Below are positions 1 to 8,445 of a stretch of DNA of 64,000 nt, piece by piece; within the stretch, counting starts at the first letter, position 1, and every line of letters starts with the position of its first letter. Under the pieces are notes generated by a model, which did no database searches, was not told where the DNA came from, and saw only the letters and a program-made list of their open reading frames with translations. This stretch comes from Pseudomonas sp. ZH-FAD (GTDB lineage: Bacteria > Pseudomonadota > Gammaproteobacteria > Pseudomonadales > Pseudomonadaceae). The translations under genes and the position numbers were made by a program. Where the stretch lies: NCBI RefSeq assembly GCF_002803095.1, contig NZ_PGLR01000003.1:186001-250000 (forward strand). Reading direction: 5' to 3'.

Positions 1-1
1 G

Positions 2-205
2 GAAGGCGAGTTGGGCGAAACCCCGTTCCTCACCGGCGACAAGCCGAGCATCGCCGACGTGGCCAACTACTCCTACATTGCCCACGCGCCGGAGGGCAAC
101 GTCTCGCTGGAACCCTATCCGAACATCCGCGCCTGGCTGGCCCGCATCGAGGCACTGCCGGGTTTCGTGCCGATGCCGCGTACCGCAGCCGGTCTGCAAG
201 CCTGA
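2..205 (+). CDS. Glutathione S-transferase, C-terminal end (partial)
   Basis: The gene enters from the left edge, so only about the last 67 residues are visible. They match the alpha-helical C-terminal domain of a GST: the stretch [18 protein letters not shown] is the classic N-capping box/hydrophobic-staple region (TxAD) of that fold, followed by a [17 protein letters not shown] ending. The family conjugates glutathione to electrophiles in the cytoplasm. The glutathione-binding thioredoxin-like domain lies outside the window, so the subclass and substrate cannot be told. A strong terminator follows 9 bp after the stop. Confidence 0.85.
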   Translation, partial: EGELGETPFLTGDKPSIADVANYSYIAHAPEGNVSLEPYPNIRAWLARIEALPGFVPMPRTAAGLQA

Positions 206-214
206 GTCACCGTT

Positions 215-237
215 AGCCGCCGGTTTACCCGGCGGCT
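215..237 (+). terminator. Rho-independent terminator after the GST gene
   Basis: A 9-bp GC-rich stem (arms 215-223 and 229-237) with a 5-nt loop is followed at once by a T-rich run (TTCTTTC). It separates the GST gene from the oxidoreductase that starts at 258. Confidence 0.75.
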
Positions 238-257
238 TCTTTCGTGGAGGGCAGAAC

Positions 258-2303
258 ATGCAACAGCTTCCCAGCCATCGGCACTCGCCCTGGCATGCCG
301 GTGAAAAGCAACTGCAGGAAAAGGTCGGCGTCGCCGAACGCATGGAAGTGCTCGGGCAGAAGGTGATCCGCGACTACATGCCGGATCAGCACCGCGACTT
401 CTACCATCAACTGCCCTTCATGATCGCCGGTGCCGTGGATGCTGCAGGCCAGCCCTGGGCCACCTTGATCGAAGGCGAAGAAGGCTTCGTCACCTCGCCC
501 GACCCACGTCACCTGTCGTTCGATCTGGCCGCCATGGCGCTCGATCCGCTCGATCCGGCCACCCCTGGCCTTGGCAGTGGCGAGGCCATTGGCCTGCTTG
601 GTATCGAACTGCATACGCGGCGGCGCAATCGCATCAATGGGCATATCCGTCAGGCTTCTTCGCAGCGCATGGAGGTCGCCGTGGAGCACTCCTTCGGCAA
701 CTGCCCGCAGTACATCCAGTTGCGCCAGTATCGCCGCGTGCACGAGCGCGGTGGCGAACGCCTGGATGCGACCGAACTGGATGCGCGTACCCGCGCGATG
801 ATCGAAGGTGCCGACACCTTCTTCGTCGCCAGTTATGTCGAGCATGACGATGGCCGCCGTTCGGTGGATGTCTCGCACCGTGGTGGGCGTGCCGGCTTCG
901 TACGGGTACAGGGCAATCGCCTGACCATCCCCGACTATGCCGGCAACCTGCACTTCAACACCTTGGGCAACCTCAGCGTCAATCCGCGCGCGGGCCTGCT
1001 GTTCGTCGACTTCACCACGGGCGACGTGTTGCAACTGGGCGGCCAGGCCGAGATCATCCTCGACAGCCCGCTGATCAACCTATTCGAAGGCGCCGAGCGG
1101 CTGTGGACCTTCGACGTCGAGCAGGTGGTGCTGCGCCCGGCGGCGGCTTCGCTGCGCTGGGCCTTCGAAGAATATGCGCCGACCAGCCTGATGACAGGCA
1201 CCTGGGCAGAGACCGACGCGCGCCTGCGCGAGCGTGAGCAGCGCAATCAGTGGCAGCGCTGGCGCGTGCTCAGCCTGCAGCAGGAGAGCAGCGATATTCG
1301 CTCGTTCGTGCTGGCGCCGGAGCAGGGCGTAGCGCCGCGCTTCGCCGCCGGTCAGCACCTGCCGATTCGCATCACCACCGCCACGGGCGACACCCTGCTG
1401 CGCACCTACAGCCTGTCCAGCGCGCCGTCGGACGGCCAACTGCGTATCAGCGTCAAGGCGCAGGGCCTGGTCTCGCGCCACCTGCACGAGCAGATCCAGG
1501 TCGGCGATGTGCTGGAAGTACGTCCGCCGCTAGGGAGCTTCACCCTTAATAGCGACAGCAACCGGCCGCTGGTGCTGATTGGTGCCGGCGTCGGCATTAC
1601 GCCGTTGCTGTCGATGCTGCGCGAGCAGGTAGCGCTGGGGCAGGGCAGGCGCATCCATTTCTTCCAGGGCGCGCGGACGCTGGGCGACCTGCCGTTCCAG
1701 ACCGAGTTGCACGAGCTGGTTCAACGCGCGGGTGGTTTGCTAAAGATTCACCGTGCACTCAGTGCGCCGGAGCAGGGCGCAGTACTCGGGCGCGACTACG
1801 AGCAGCACGGGCGCATCGAGCTGGCGCAGATCAAGGCGGCGCTGTCGTTCGACGACTACGACTTCTACCTGTGCGGCCCGGCAGCCTTTACCCAGGCGAT
1901 CTACGATGGCCTGCGCGATCTGAATGTCGCCGACGCGCGCATCCACGCCGAGGCGTTCGGCCCCTCTACGCTGACGCGTCGTACGGAGGGTCAGACCGAT
2001 GCCTTCGTGCAGCCGCCAGCGGCAACCGAGCCGGTACCGGTGTACTTCACCGCATCGAGCAAGGAGGCGCGCTGGACGCCGGACAGTGGCAGCCTGTTGG
2101 AGCTGGCGGAAAGCCGTGGCCTGACGCCCGAATTCAGCTGCCGTGGCGGTTCCTGCGGCACCTGCAAGACGCGCCTGGTCAGCGGCCAGGTGCATTACCC
2201 GAACCCGCCAGCCGAGCTGCCGGAAGGCGATAGTGTACTGATCTGCTGCGCGGTGCCGGCACAGGGTGAGGATGGCGTGCAGCCCCTGGTGCTTGATCTG
2301 TAA
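258..2303 (+). CDS. PNPOx-like / flavodoxin reductase / 2Fe-2S ferredoxin fusion oxidoreductase
   Basis: This 681-residue protein has three parts. Residues about 1-320 form a split-barrel flavin-binding domain of the pyridoxamine-phosphate-oxidase type. Residues about 330-570 form a ferredoxin-NADP reductase-like module, with the FAD motif RTYSLSSAP and the nucleotide-binding motif GAGVGITPLLSML. The C-terminus is a plant-type 2Fe-2S ferredoxin (CRGGSCGTCKTRL plus a downstream Cys). The likely role is NAD(P)H-driven electron transfer to the N-terminal domain in the cytoplasm; the final substrate is unknown. ATG 258 is chosen because GGAGGGC precedes it at good spacing; the reading frame stays open upstream only by running over the terminator and the GST gene. 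Confidence 0.85.
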   Translation: MQQLPSHRHSPWHAGEKQLQEKVGVAERMEVLGQKVIRDYMPDQHRDFYHQLPFMIAGAVDAAGQPWATLIEGEEGFVTSPDPRHLSFDLAAMALDPLDPATPGLGSGEAIGLLGIELHTRRRNRINGHIRQASSQRMEVAVEHSFGNCPQYIQLRQYRRVHERGGERLDATELDARTRAMIEGADTFFVASYVEHDDGRRSVDVSHRGGRAGFVRVQGNRLTIPDYAGNLHFNTLGNLSVNPRAGLLFVDFTTGDVLQLGGQAEIILDSPLINLFEGAERLWTFDVEQVVLRPAAASLRWAFEEYAPTSLMTGTWAETDARLREREQRNQWQRWRVLSLQQESSDIRSFVLAPEQGVAPRFAAGQHLPIRITTATGDTLLRTYSLSSAPSDGQLRISVKAQGLVSRHLHEQIQVGDVLEVRPPLGSFTLNSDSNRPLVLIGAGVGITPLLSMLREQVALGQGRRIHFFQGARTLGDLPFQTELHELVQRAGGLLKIHRALSAPEQGAVLGRDYEQHGRIELAQIKAALSFDDYDFYLCGPAAFTQAIYDGLRDLNVADARIHAEAFGPSTLTRRTEGQTDAFVQPPAATEPVPVYFTASSKEARWTPDSGSLLELAESRGLTPEFSCRGGSCGTCKTRLVSGQVHYPNPPAELPEGDSVLICCAVPAQGEDGVQPLVLDL

Positions 2304-2316
2304 GAGGGCCGAACTG

Positions 2317-2601
2317 ATGAACATTCGATCTGAACGTCGTTACGTCTGGGCTGATGTTGAGGCAGGCGATGCGCATAGCTCGCCTGGAAGTTACGAGCAC
2401 GGCGAAATGGAGGTCGGCTATCTGGCATCGCAGTTGTTATTGCCGCGCGAGTTGCCGGGGTACGCACCTGAACGCTCGAGGTTCTGGCGGCAGGTGGTGC
2501 GGTGCCTGCGTTATTGGCCGTCGAGCGATTGTCGGGGCTTGCGAGCTGCTGGCGGGGTAGCGTCAGTGGCTCGCTTGAGGGCGCAGGGTGCGCTGGGCTG
2601 A
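2317..2601 (+). CDS. Hypothetical 94-residue protein
   Basis: This short frame starts 13 bp after the oxidoreductase stop, with AGAGGG ahead of ATG 2317, so it could be translated from the same mRNA. The N-terminal two thirds (EHGEMEVGYLASQLLLPREL, then RFWRQVVRCLRYWP) look protein-like. The last 25 residues are Ala/Arg/Gly-rich and may be non-conserved tail. No domain is recognised. It may be a real small Pseudomonas gene or a chance frame in high-GC DNA. Confidence 0.45.
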   Translation: MNIRSERRYVWADVEAGDAHSSPGSYEHGEMEVGYLASQLLLPRELPGYAPERSRFWRQVVRCLRYWPSSDCRGLRAAGGVASVARLRAQGALG

Positions 2602-2614
2602 GCACTTGTCTGAA

Positions 2615-2646
2615 GCTGTTGCCGTTTCGATCGAAACGGCAACAGC
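2615..2646. terminator. 32-nt perfect palindrome, likely bidirectional terminator
   Basis: The sequence from 2615 to 2646 is a perfect inverted repeat with no spacer (its centre will form a small loop in RNA). It lies between two converging genes, 13 bp after one stop and 6 bp after the other. There is no long T-run, so termination is inferred from shape and place. Confidence 0.6.
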
Positions 2647-2652
2647 CTCTGC

Positions 2653-2826
2653 TTATCCTTGCGATTGTGCGTCTTCCAGCGCCTTGCGGTAGGCATCGGC
2701 TTCGTCCTGGGACGGGAAGATACCGACCAGCTCTCCATTCTGAATCACATCCCAGACCACCAACCCCATGGCACGGGCTTCACGGGAAAGATGTTCGTTG
2801 TCACGCTCATGCACGATCACGTTCAT
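2653..2826 (-). CDS. Small conserved-looking protein, 57 residues
   Basis: The start is strongly supported by GAGGAGA 5 bp before ATG (2826 on the minus strand). The product begins MNVIVHERDNEHLSREAR and ends KALEDAQSQG. It is acidic, soluble and has no signal peptide. The layout (a WDVIQNGELVGIFPSQDEA core with amphipathic ends) suggests a small alpha/beta fold resembling DUF2188-like proteins, but that is a guess. It is followed by the palindrome at 2615-2646. Function unknown. Confidence 0.7.
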   Translation of the reverse strand: MNVIVHERDNEHLSREARAMGLVVWDVIQNGELVGIFPSQDEADAYRKALEDAQSQG

Positions 2827-3045
2827 GCTTGTCTCCTCGAAATACGAATGCGGCGATATGTCGCAGTTCGTTTATACGCCTCGTTAGCAAGCTAATTAAG
2901 ACCGGGATTTGGCAAAGGACTGTTCTTTCAATGCAACGAACAGTGATATTTTTATTTGGTCGTTTCCTGTCTGGGACGTTTTGAATCATCTTGAAATATT
3001 CAGTGATGAGAATTGGCAGGAAACCCCGTTTCAAGTCTCTGTGTA

Positions 3046-4002
3046 TTACTGACGCCCGTACTGCTGGCGATATTGCGCAGGGGTCAACCCGGTCAGCGCC
3101 TTGAACATGCGCCGCAGATTGGCCGGGCTGCTGAAACCCAGTTCAGCGCTCAGGGTACTTAGCGGCGACGAGGTCATGGCCAGGCGTTCGCTGAGTTGGT
3201 AGAGCTTGATGCGCCGCGCATAGCTCGCCACTGGCTCACCGGTTTGCGCGCTTACCTTGCGCGCCAGGGTGCGTTCGGACATCGCCAGTTGGTCCGCCAG
3301 CATCTGCACCGTCAGTTGCTCGGCAGGCGTCTGTTCGATCAGGGCATGCAGGCGGCGCAACAGACCCACGGGCTGCTGCATCAGGCTGGCGCTCTGGAAC
3401 GCACTGTGCGGGACGGCCGGACGGGGCAGCACCATCAGCTGACTGATGTCTCTGAAGGCCTGTTCGCTGAGGTGTCGCTCGATCACCCCCTGAGCGATGG
3501 GCAGGTAGCCGTTCACCCCGGATGCAGTGGCTACGCCCAGGGCGAACACGCAGCTGCTCTCGCTCTGCCAGCGCACCCGGCCGAAGCGTTCACGCATCGC
3601 ATCCGCCAGCCACCAGGTCACCGTTGCCGCCTGGCCGTTCAAACGGCCGCTGGCTGCAAGCAGGCCGACGCCGGTGCAATAACTCCATAGCTGGACGCGC
3701 TTACCGATGGACGCCAGCGCTCTGATCAGTGCGGCATTGCCGCTCAGCACCGCCTCTGCCTGCTCCGCCGACTCGGCCCAGAAGCCCGGAATCAGCAGGG
3801 CATCGAGTGCGCGTGGATCGAGCGCCGCGCCTGCCTGCAGACTCATCCCATGGGCGCATGGCACGGGCCCGGTGTGCTGGGCGACATAGATAGCCTCGAA
3901 CAGTTGTCGTCCACTTCGGCGATTGGCAGCGTGCAGCAGATCGGCGAAGGCGAACAGCCCGGCAGGCATGCAATCGGGATACAGCAGCAAGCCAATGCGC
4001 AT
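3046..4002 (-). CDS. GlxA-type AraC-family transcriptional regulator
   Basis: This 318-residue regulator has an N-terminal DJ-1/PfpI-like (class I glutamine amidotransferase-like) domain at about 1-180, starting MRIGLLLYPDC. The C-terminal AraC double helix-turn-helix lies at about 215-315, with MSERTLARKVSAQTGEP and the ending FKALTGLTPAQYRQQYG typical of the family. Members sense small molecules and control nearby catabolic or stress genes; the inducer cannot be read from sequence. The frame is open further upstream, but the DJ-1 fold begins at the ATG chosen here. It is divergent from the MBL hydrolase at 4102, with about 100 bp between them. Confidence 0.88.
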   Translation of the reverse strand: MRIGLLLYPDCMPAGLFAFADLLHAANRRSGRQLFEAIYVAQHTGPVPCAHGMSLQAGAALDPRALDALLIPGFWAESAEQAEAVLSGNAALIRALASIGKRVQLWSYCTGVGLLAASGRLNGQAATVTWWLADAMRERFGRVRWQSESSCVFALGVATASGVNGYLPIAQGVIERHLSEQAFRDISQLMVLPRPAVPHSAFQSASLMQQPVGLLRRLHALIEQTPAEQLTVQMLADQLAMSERTLARKVSAQTGEPVASYARRIKLYQLSERLAMTSSPLSTLSAELGFSSPANLRRMFKALTGLTPAQYRQQYGRQ

Positions 4003-4076
4003 GAGGTGATGGCCTGAAATGAATCGAAGATGTCCAATACTGCCATTATCGCCCTGACGCCGGATAGGCAGCATGG

Positions 4077-4097
4077 AGCCCTCAGAACCCGAGGGCT
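4077..4097 (+). promoter_or_regulatory. Hairpin covering the ribosome-binding site of the MBL gene
   Basis: AGCCCTC (4077-4083) can pair with GAGGGCT (4091-4097), followed by TTTTC and then ATG 4102. The only Shine-Dalgarno-like sequence (GAGGG) is in the 3' arm, so the hairpin would mask it. It also resembles a short terminator or attenuator. No experimental support. Confidence 0.4.
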
Positions 4098-4101
4098 TTT
4101 C

Positions 4102-4869
4102 ATGAAGATTCATCAGCTGCGCAACGCCACCATCATCGTCGAGTTCGGCCAGCACCGCGTTCTGGTCGATCCCATGCTGGCCCGCCAAGGCGCCTTGCCA
4201 CCGCTGCGCCTGTTCGGCGCACGCCAGCGCAATCCGTTGGTGGAGCTGCCGGTTGGCGCTCGGGCCGCGCTGGAGTCGGTCACGCACTGCCTGATCACTC
4301 ATTGCCAGAAAGGTCATTTCGATCACCTGGATCGTGCCGGCACCAAGTGGCTACGCGAACGGCAGATTCCGGTGATCTGCACACCGCATGACGCCAGTTA
4401 CCTGCGACAGCGTGGTCTGAACGTCCAGGCGTTGTTGCCAGAGCATGAGCATCCTGGCCCCTTTCTGGGCGGCCGTATCCGCACCATCCGCTGCACCCAT
4501 GGCCGCGGCCTGGTCGGGCGCCTGATGGAGCACGGTGTCGGTTTCCTGATCGAAATACCGGGCGAGCCGAGCCTCTATCTGGCCGGTGATACGCTGCTCA
4601 CCGACGCGGTACGGGCCTGCGTGCGCGAGCATCGGCCTGCTGTCAGCGTGGTGCCTGCAGGTGGCGCGCGTTTCGACCTGGGCGGCGACATCATCATGGG
4701 CATCGACGAGGTGATCGAGTTCGCCCAGTTGAGTGGCGCGGCAGTGGTAGCCAATCACCTCGAGGCGATCAGCCACTGCCCGGTCAGCCGCCTGGCGTTG
4801 GCCGAGGCCGCCAGCCGCGCGCAGGTCGAGCTACTGATTCCGCAGGATGGTGAGGTGCTGGAGTTCTGA
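4102..4869 (+). CDS. MBL-fold metallo-hydrolase
   Basis: This 255-residue protein has the metallo-beta-lactamase fold of the UlaG/beta-lactamase_2 branch. It shows a THCQKGHFDHLD metal-binding motif at about residue 71, a later LAGDTLL motif that supplies a bridging Asp, and a histidine near ANHLEAISHC. There is no signal peptide, so it acts in the cytoplasm. The substrate is unknown; family members cleave phosphoester, lactone or amide bonds. ATG 4102 fits the fold start. Its ribosome-binding site lies in a hairpin (4077-4097). Confidence 0.8.
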   Translation: MKIHQLRNATIIVEFGQHRVLVDPMLARQGALPPLRLFGARQRNPLVELPVGARAALESVTHCLITHCQKGHFDHLDRAGTKWLRERQIPVICTPHDASYLRQRGLNVQALLPEHEHPGPFLGGRIRTIRCTHGRGLVGRLMEHGVGFLIEIPGEPSLYLAGDTLLTDAVRACVREHRPAVSVVPAGGARFDLGGDIIMGIDEVIEFAQLSGAAVVANHLEAISHCPVSRLALAEAASRAQVELLIPQDGEVLEF

Positions 4870-5132
4870 GTGGTGAGGGCGCAGTCGCCGCGCCATCCGA
4901 TGGCGATATTGGCGAGTACGGAAGAGCTCTTTCGCCTGCTGCGTTACCAGCGCCCACAAGGTGGATACGCCGGGCTGGGAGTCCCGGCACTGGCTGAGCT
5001 GGTGCAGCTGGTACTTCACCACCGTCATGTTCGCCAGCGAGGCCAGCACCTTTTGAGCAGGCCGATGCTTTCGTAGAAGCGAATGCGCGAGGCAGCAAGG
5101 CCTGTGCGTTACGCCAGTTCGCCGATTTTCAT
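4870..5132 (-). pseudogene. Decayed MerR-family regulator
   Basis: On the minus strand from ATG 5132 the frame reads MKIGELA, a TAA stop, then RTGLAASRIRFYESIGLLK. Together this is an intact-looking MerR winged-helix start broken by one stop codon. After LLK the expected MerR sequence is lost and the frame shifts into an unrecognised Gln/Leu-rich stretch running toward the MBL gene. At least one nonsense change and one deletion or frameshift are needed, so it is a pseudogene. The left boundary is approximate. Confidence 0.7.
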
Positions 5133-5290
5133 CTGAGTGTCTCGCCGTGGCAGGAGCGTTGTGAGCCCAGGGTTAGCTTTAACCTTCGACTCTGGCGATG
5201 AGGCTGCAACACTGGCATAGCGTCTATGCTTGCCAAGCCACCCTGATCAGAGCCGCTCTTGAACCGCACCCCGTCCAGCAGGTACAGCCA

Positions 5291-6040
5291 GTGAAGCACT
5301 CGATACCCATCGCCGCGCTGCTCTGCCTGCTGATGGGGGCGCTTGCCAGAGCCGAGACGTATCAGCTCGTCACCGAGGAGTGGGCGCCCTACAACTACCG
5401 GGAGAACGAGCAAATCACCGGCATGGCCACTGAGGTGGTGCGGGCCATCATGGCGCTGACCAGTGACGACTTCGAGATCAGAATGAGACCCAGCATGCGC
5501 GCCACTCGCGTGCTGCACACTCAGCCCAGAACCATCATGTATTCGCTGTTTCGCACGCCTGAGCGTGAGCCGCTGTACAAGTGGGTCGGGCCCATCGCCG
5601 AGGAGTCCATCTACCCCTACCAGTTGGCCATTGCAGCGCAGCCGATCCACACGCTGGAGCAGCTGCTGCACGCTCCACGTATCACCACCCGGCACGCCGG
5701 CCTGGTGCCCACGATGTTGGCTTCGATGGGGTTCGACAACCTCGACATGAGCGCAACGGAGAGTCGGCAGCTCTATCGCATGCTGCTGGCCGGGCGTACC
5801 GAGGTCATCATCGGCGATACCGACGCGGGAGTGGCTTACTACAGCCGCCAACTGGGCATAGCGCCTGGCACCCTGCGACGGATTCCCATCGAACTGTACC
5901 GCTCTTCGCTGTACATCGCCTTCAGTCTCGACAGCGACGACACGCTTGTCGCCGCCTGGACCGCCGCTCTCGAACAACTGCGCACAACGGGCGAGTTAGA
6001 ACGTATTCAGAGCCGCTATCGGCAACTCGCCAGACCGTAA
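5291..6040 (+). CDS. Periplasmic solute-binding protein, family 3-like
   Basis: This 249-residue protein has a signal peptide (about residues 1-21, ending ALARAE) and the bilobed SBP_bac_3 fold. It starts TYQLVTEEWAPYNYREN and ends ELERIQSRYRQL, as in Pseudomonas stand-alone amino-acid-binding-type proteins. No ABC permease or ATPase is adjacent, so it may serve as a sensor or orphan. The GTG at 5291 is chosen because it places the signal peptide at the N-terminus; the frame extends upstream without signal features. The Shine-Dalgarno is weak. Confidence 0.78.
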   Translation: MKHSIPIAALLCLLMGALARAETYQLVTEEWAPYNYRENEQITGMATEVVRAIMALTSDDFEIRMRPSMRATRVLHTQPRTIMYSLFRTPEREPLYKWVGPIAEESIYPYQLAIAAQPIHTLEQLLHAPRITTRHAGLVPTMLASMGFDNLDMSATESRQLYRMLLAGRTEVIIGDTDAGVAYYSRQLGIAPGTLRRIPIELYRSSLYIAFSLDSDDTLVAAWTAALEQLRTTGELERIQSRYRQLARP

Positions 6041-6449
6041 GCAGCGAGGGGGCGTGCAACGACGCGACAACTGCTGTGAAAGTAGCGAGGCGTATTTCCG
6101 GGATTTGTCCTAAGCTCGGAAACAGGAACACCTATACAGGTATAACCAAGTAGCGCGACGCGCGCCCTGTATCGAAAGAAGCCGGGCCGCCTGCTCACAG
6201 GCAGACATACCAGGCCGTCACCGAAGGGTGTTGCTTAATATTGAGAATTACCTGTGCCGAACGCTTCTTGGAAACGACGGTGCCGGCGGCTAGACCAGGT
6301 TGATGTGTTGTCGGTAGTGGAGTGTGCCGGCATCTGGCCGGGTTGGGGGCTCGATTTACAGGAGGCCAATGGAACGGGCCACGGCCCCAGTTCTTGCGTG
6401 CACCTGAAAGATCCTATGACGTCATCTCACGTTCTCGGTAGGTGCCCTT
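6041..6449. other. 409-bp gap before the chemotaxis receptor
   Basis: No coding frame with a credible start or codon pattern is seen. It holds a near-palindrome around ACCTATACAGGT (about 6132) and a run of weak AT-rich promoter-like sequence at about 6235-6250. I see no clear FliA-type promoter. It probably carries the promoter and leader of the MCP gene. Confidence 0.4.
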
Positions 6450-8105
6450 ATGCAATCCCGTTCTCCTCGCTTCTCCACTCGCGGTCTCCTCTATGCCAGC
6501 TATGGTTGCCTTCTGCTCTTGCTGTTGGTGATCGCCGGCGTCTCCCTGTACAACCTGGCCGCAGCTGACCGGGAGTTCTCCGAATACATTAATGGCGTCG
6601 AGGCACGTGCCCGCCTGGCCAGTCACGTCAGCGACACGGTAAAGGACAGGGCCATCGCCTTGCGTAATCTCGCGCTCAATACCGAGCCGGCCGCACGAGG
6701 GCAGCATCGGGCGGCCATCGCTGCTTACGAGAAGGATGTGGTCGACAGTCTGGCGGCCCTGCGCGAAGCGATGCTCACGCACAAGGATGTTTCGGACGTG
6801 GGGCGTAACATGCTCGCGCGCATCGAACAGGTCGAGGCGCGCTACAGCCCGGTGGCGCATACCATCGCCGAGCATCTGTTCAACGGCGAGGATGATCAAG
6901 CCAAGCGATTGGTCAGCGAGCAATGTACGCCGCTGCTCGAAGAGCTGACGAAGATGATCGACGAGTATCTGGTCCATACCACCGAGGTGGCCGATCAGCG
7001 CGTCGTTGACAATGAGGCTCAATACGAGCGGCAGCGGAACATTCTGGTACTGATTACCGTGCTGAGTTTTGTGCTCGCCGCCGTGCTTGGGCACATGATC
7101 AGTCGCCATCTCCTGAAGGCGCTGGGCGCCGAGCCGAGCGATCTCAACCAGATCGCCCAGCGAGTGGCGGAGGGCGACCTGCGCAATATGGAAAAGGCCG
7201 TGGATGTCGCGGAGAACAGCGTGCTCGCCGCGCTGCAGCGCATGCAGCAGAACCTGCGCCAGGTCACCCGGGATATCGATACCTCGTCGCGCACCGTGGC
7301 GCAATCCAGCCAGGAACTGAACGAATCGAGCCTGCGCAACGCGGCCAGCGTGGCCAACGCGCAGCGCGAGGTGGAGCAGATCGTCACCGCCGTGCATGAA
7401 ATGGCCGCAACGGTGCAAGACGTGGCGCGCAGTGCCGAATCTGCCGCCCAGGCCGCTGGCGAAGCGGACGAGGCCGCCCTGCAAAGCCAGCGCAAGGCCG
7501 GCCATGCGGTGAGCCTGATCGGTGAATTGGCCAAAGTGATCGATAACTCCAGCGAGGCCATGGGACGGCTGAAAGCCGAGAGCAGCAACATCGGCAGCGT
7601 CCTCGACGTCATCAAGTCGGTAGCTGATCAGACCAATCTGCTGGCACTCAACGCTGCTATCGAAGCGGCTCGAGCCGGCGAGGCCGGACGTGGTTTTGCC
7701 GTGGTGGCGGACGAAGTACGCAGCTTGGCCAGACGTACTCAGGAAGCTACTACCGAAATTGAGGGCCTGATCGCCAGCCTGCAGAGGATCGCCGACGAAA
7801 CCTCGTCCTACATGCAGCGCTGCCAGAGCTCCAGCGAACAGTCGGTTTCCGGCGTGTCCGAGGCGGGGGAGGCGGTGGCACGTATCGTCGCCATGATCGA
7901 GCGTATCAACGGCATGAACCAGCAGATCGCCACTGCGTCCGAGCAACAGAGCGCCGTGGCCGAGGAGATCAGCCGGGGCATCGTCTCGGTGCGCGACAGC
8001 ACGGAGCAGGCTGCCTCCGCTTTCCACAGCACACAGCAGGAGAGCGAAAACCTGGCTCGCACTAGCGAGGCACTGCGAGAAAACATCTCGCGCTTTCGTC
8101 TGTAA
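6450..8105 (+). CDS. Methyl-accepting chemotaxis protein
   Basis: This 551-residue receptor has an N-terminal membrane helix (about 11-35), a four-helix-bundle periplasmic sensor (about 36-190), a second membrane helix (about 191-212, [16 protein letters not shown]), a HAMP region, and the cytoplasmic signalling rod. The hairpin tip [19 protein letters not shown] and [12 protein letters not shown] are canonical CheA/CheW-binding sequence. It lacks a C-terminal CheR-tethering pentapeptide. The ligand is unknown. It stands alone rather than in a che operon. Confidence 0.93.
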   Translation: MQSRSPRFSTRGLLYASYGCLLLLLLVIAGVSLYNLAAADREFSEYINGVEARARLASHVSDTVKDRAIALRNLALNTEPAARGQHRAAIAAYEKDVVDSLAALREAMLTHKDVSDVGRNMLARIEQVEARYSPVAHTIAEHLFNGEDDQAKRLVSEQCTPLLEELTKMIDEYLVHTTEVADQRVVDNEAQYERQRNILVLITVLSFVLAAVLGHMISRHLLKALGAEPSDLNQIAQRVAEGDLRNMEKAVDVAENSVLAALQRMQQNLRQVTRDIDTSSRTVAQSSQELNESSLRNAASVANAQREVEQIVTAVHEMAATVQDVARSAESAAQAAGEADEAALQSQRKAGHAVSLIGELAKVIDNSSEAMGRLKAESSNIGSVLDVIKSVADQTNLLALNAAIEAARAGEAGRGFAVVADEVRSLARRTQEATTEIEGLIASLQRIADETSSYMQRCQSSSEQSVSGVSEAGEAVARIVAMIERINGMNQQIATASEQQSAVAEEISRGIVSVRDSTEQAASAFHSTQQESENLARTSEALRENISRFRL

Positions 8106-8147
8106 CTGGCGCCAGGGCGGGGCGTGCTGTGGGTCGCCTACTGTCGT

Positions 8148-8276
8148 TCAGCTTTGCGGTGTGTAGCGGTGGCTGCCGCAGCGGCTGCAGTACTGACAGA
8201 GAAAGGTTTCCCTGCCCATCAGCATGGTCACGCCTTCGGACCAGCAACACCCGGCGAGCAAGCAACGAATGGTCAT
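8148..8276 (-). CDS. Cys-rich small protein, 42 residues
   Basis: It is found on the minus strand with GGAGG 6 bp ahead of ATG 8276. The product has two cysteine clusters, CLLAGCCW near the start and CQYCSRCG near the end, seven-plus residues of spacing apart, which suggests a metal-binding knuckle. It resembles the Pseudomonas PSPA7_2676-type Cys-rich small protein family as I remember it. The layout (Cys cluster, strand, CxxCxxC, HRY) supports a real gene despite its length. Function unknown. Confidence 0.7.
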   Translation of the reverse strand: MTIRCLLAGCCWSEGVTMLMGRETFLCQYCSRCGSHRYTPQS

Positions 8277-8445
8277 GATGGCCTCCCTCGGCCCGGCGGC
8301 CGGCGCTCTCGTTCAAACAATCGACCGCCGGTAGGCGGCGATGGTTCGACCTCGATGCCGAGCGGCTCTGTGCCTCGCTGGCGCCCAGCTCTTGGGAGCA
8401 GGGCGCCACGTGTGCGCCCGCCCCGGCCTTGCGCGCGTCTCGGCT

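Noticed and set aside
6414..8027. 537-residue minus-strand open frame
   Set aside because: Antisense to the chemotaxis receptor, whose canonical signalling tip fixes the coding strand.
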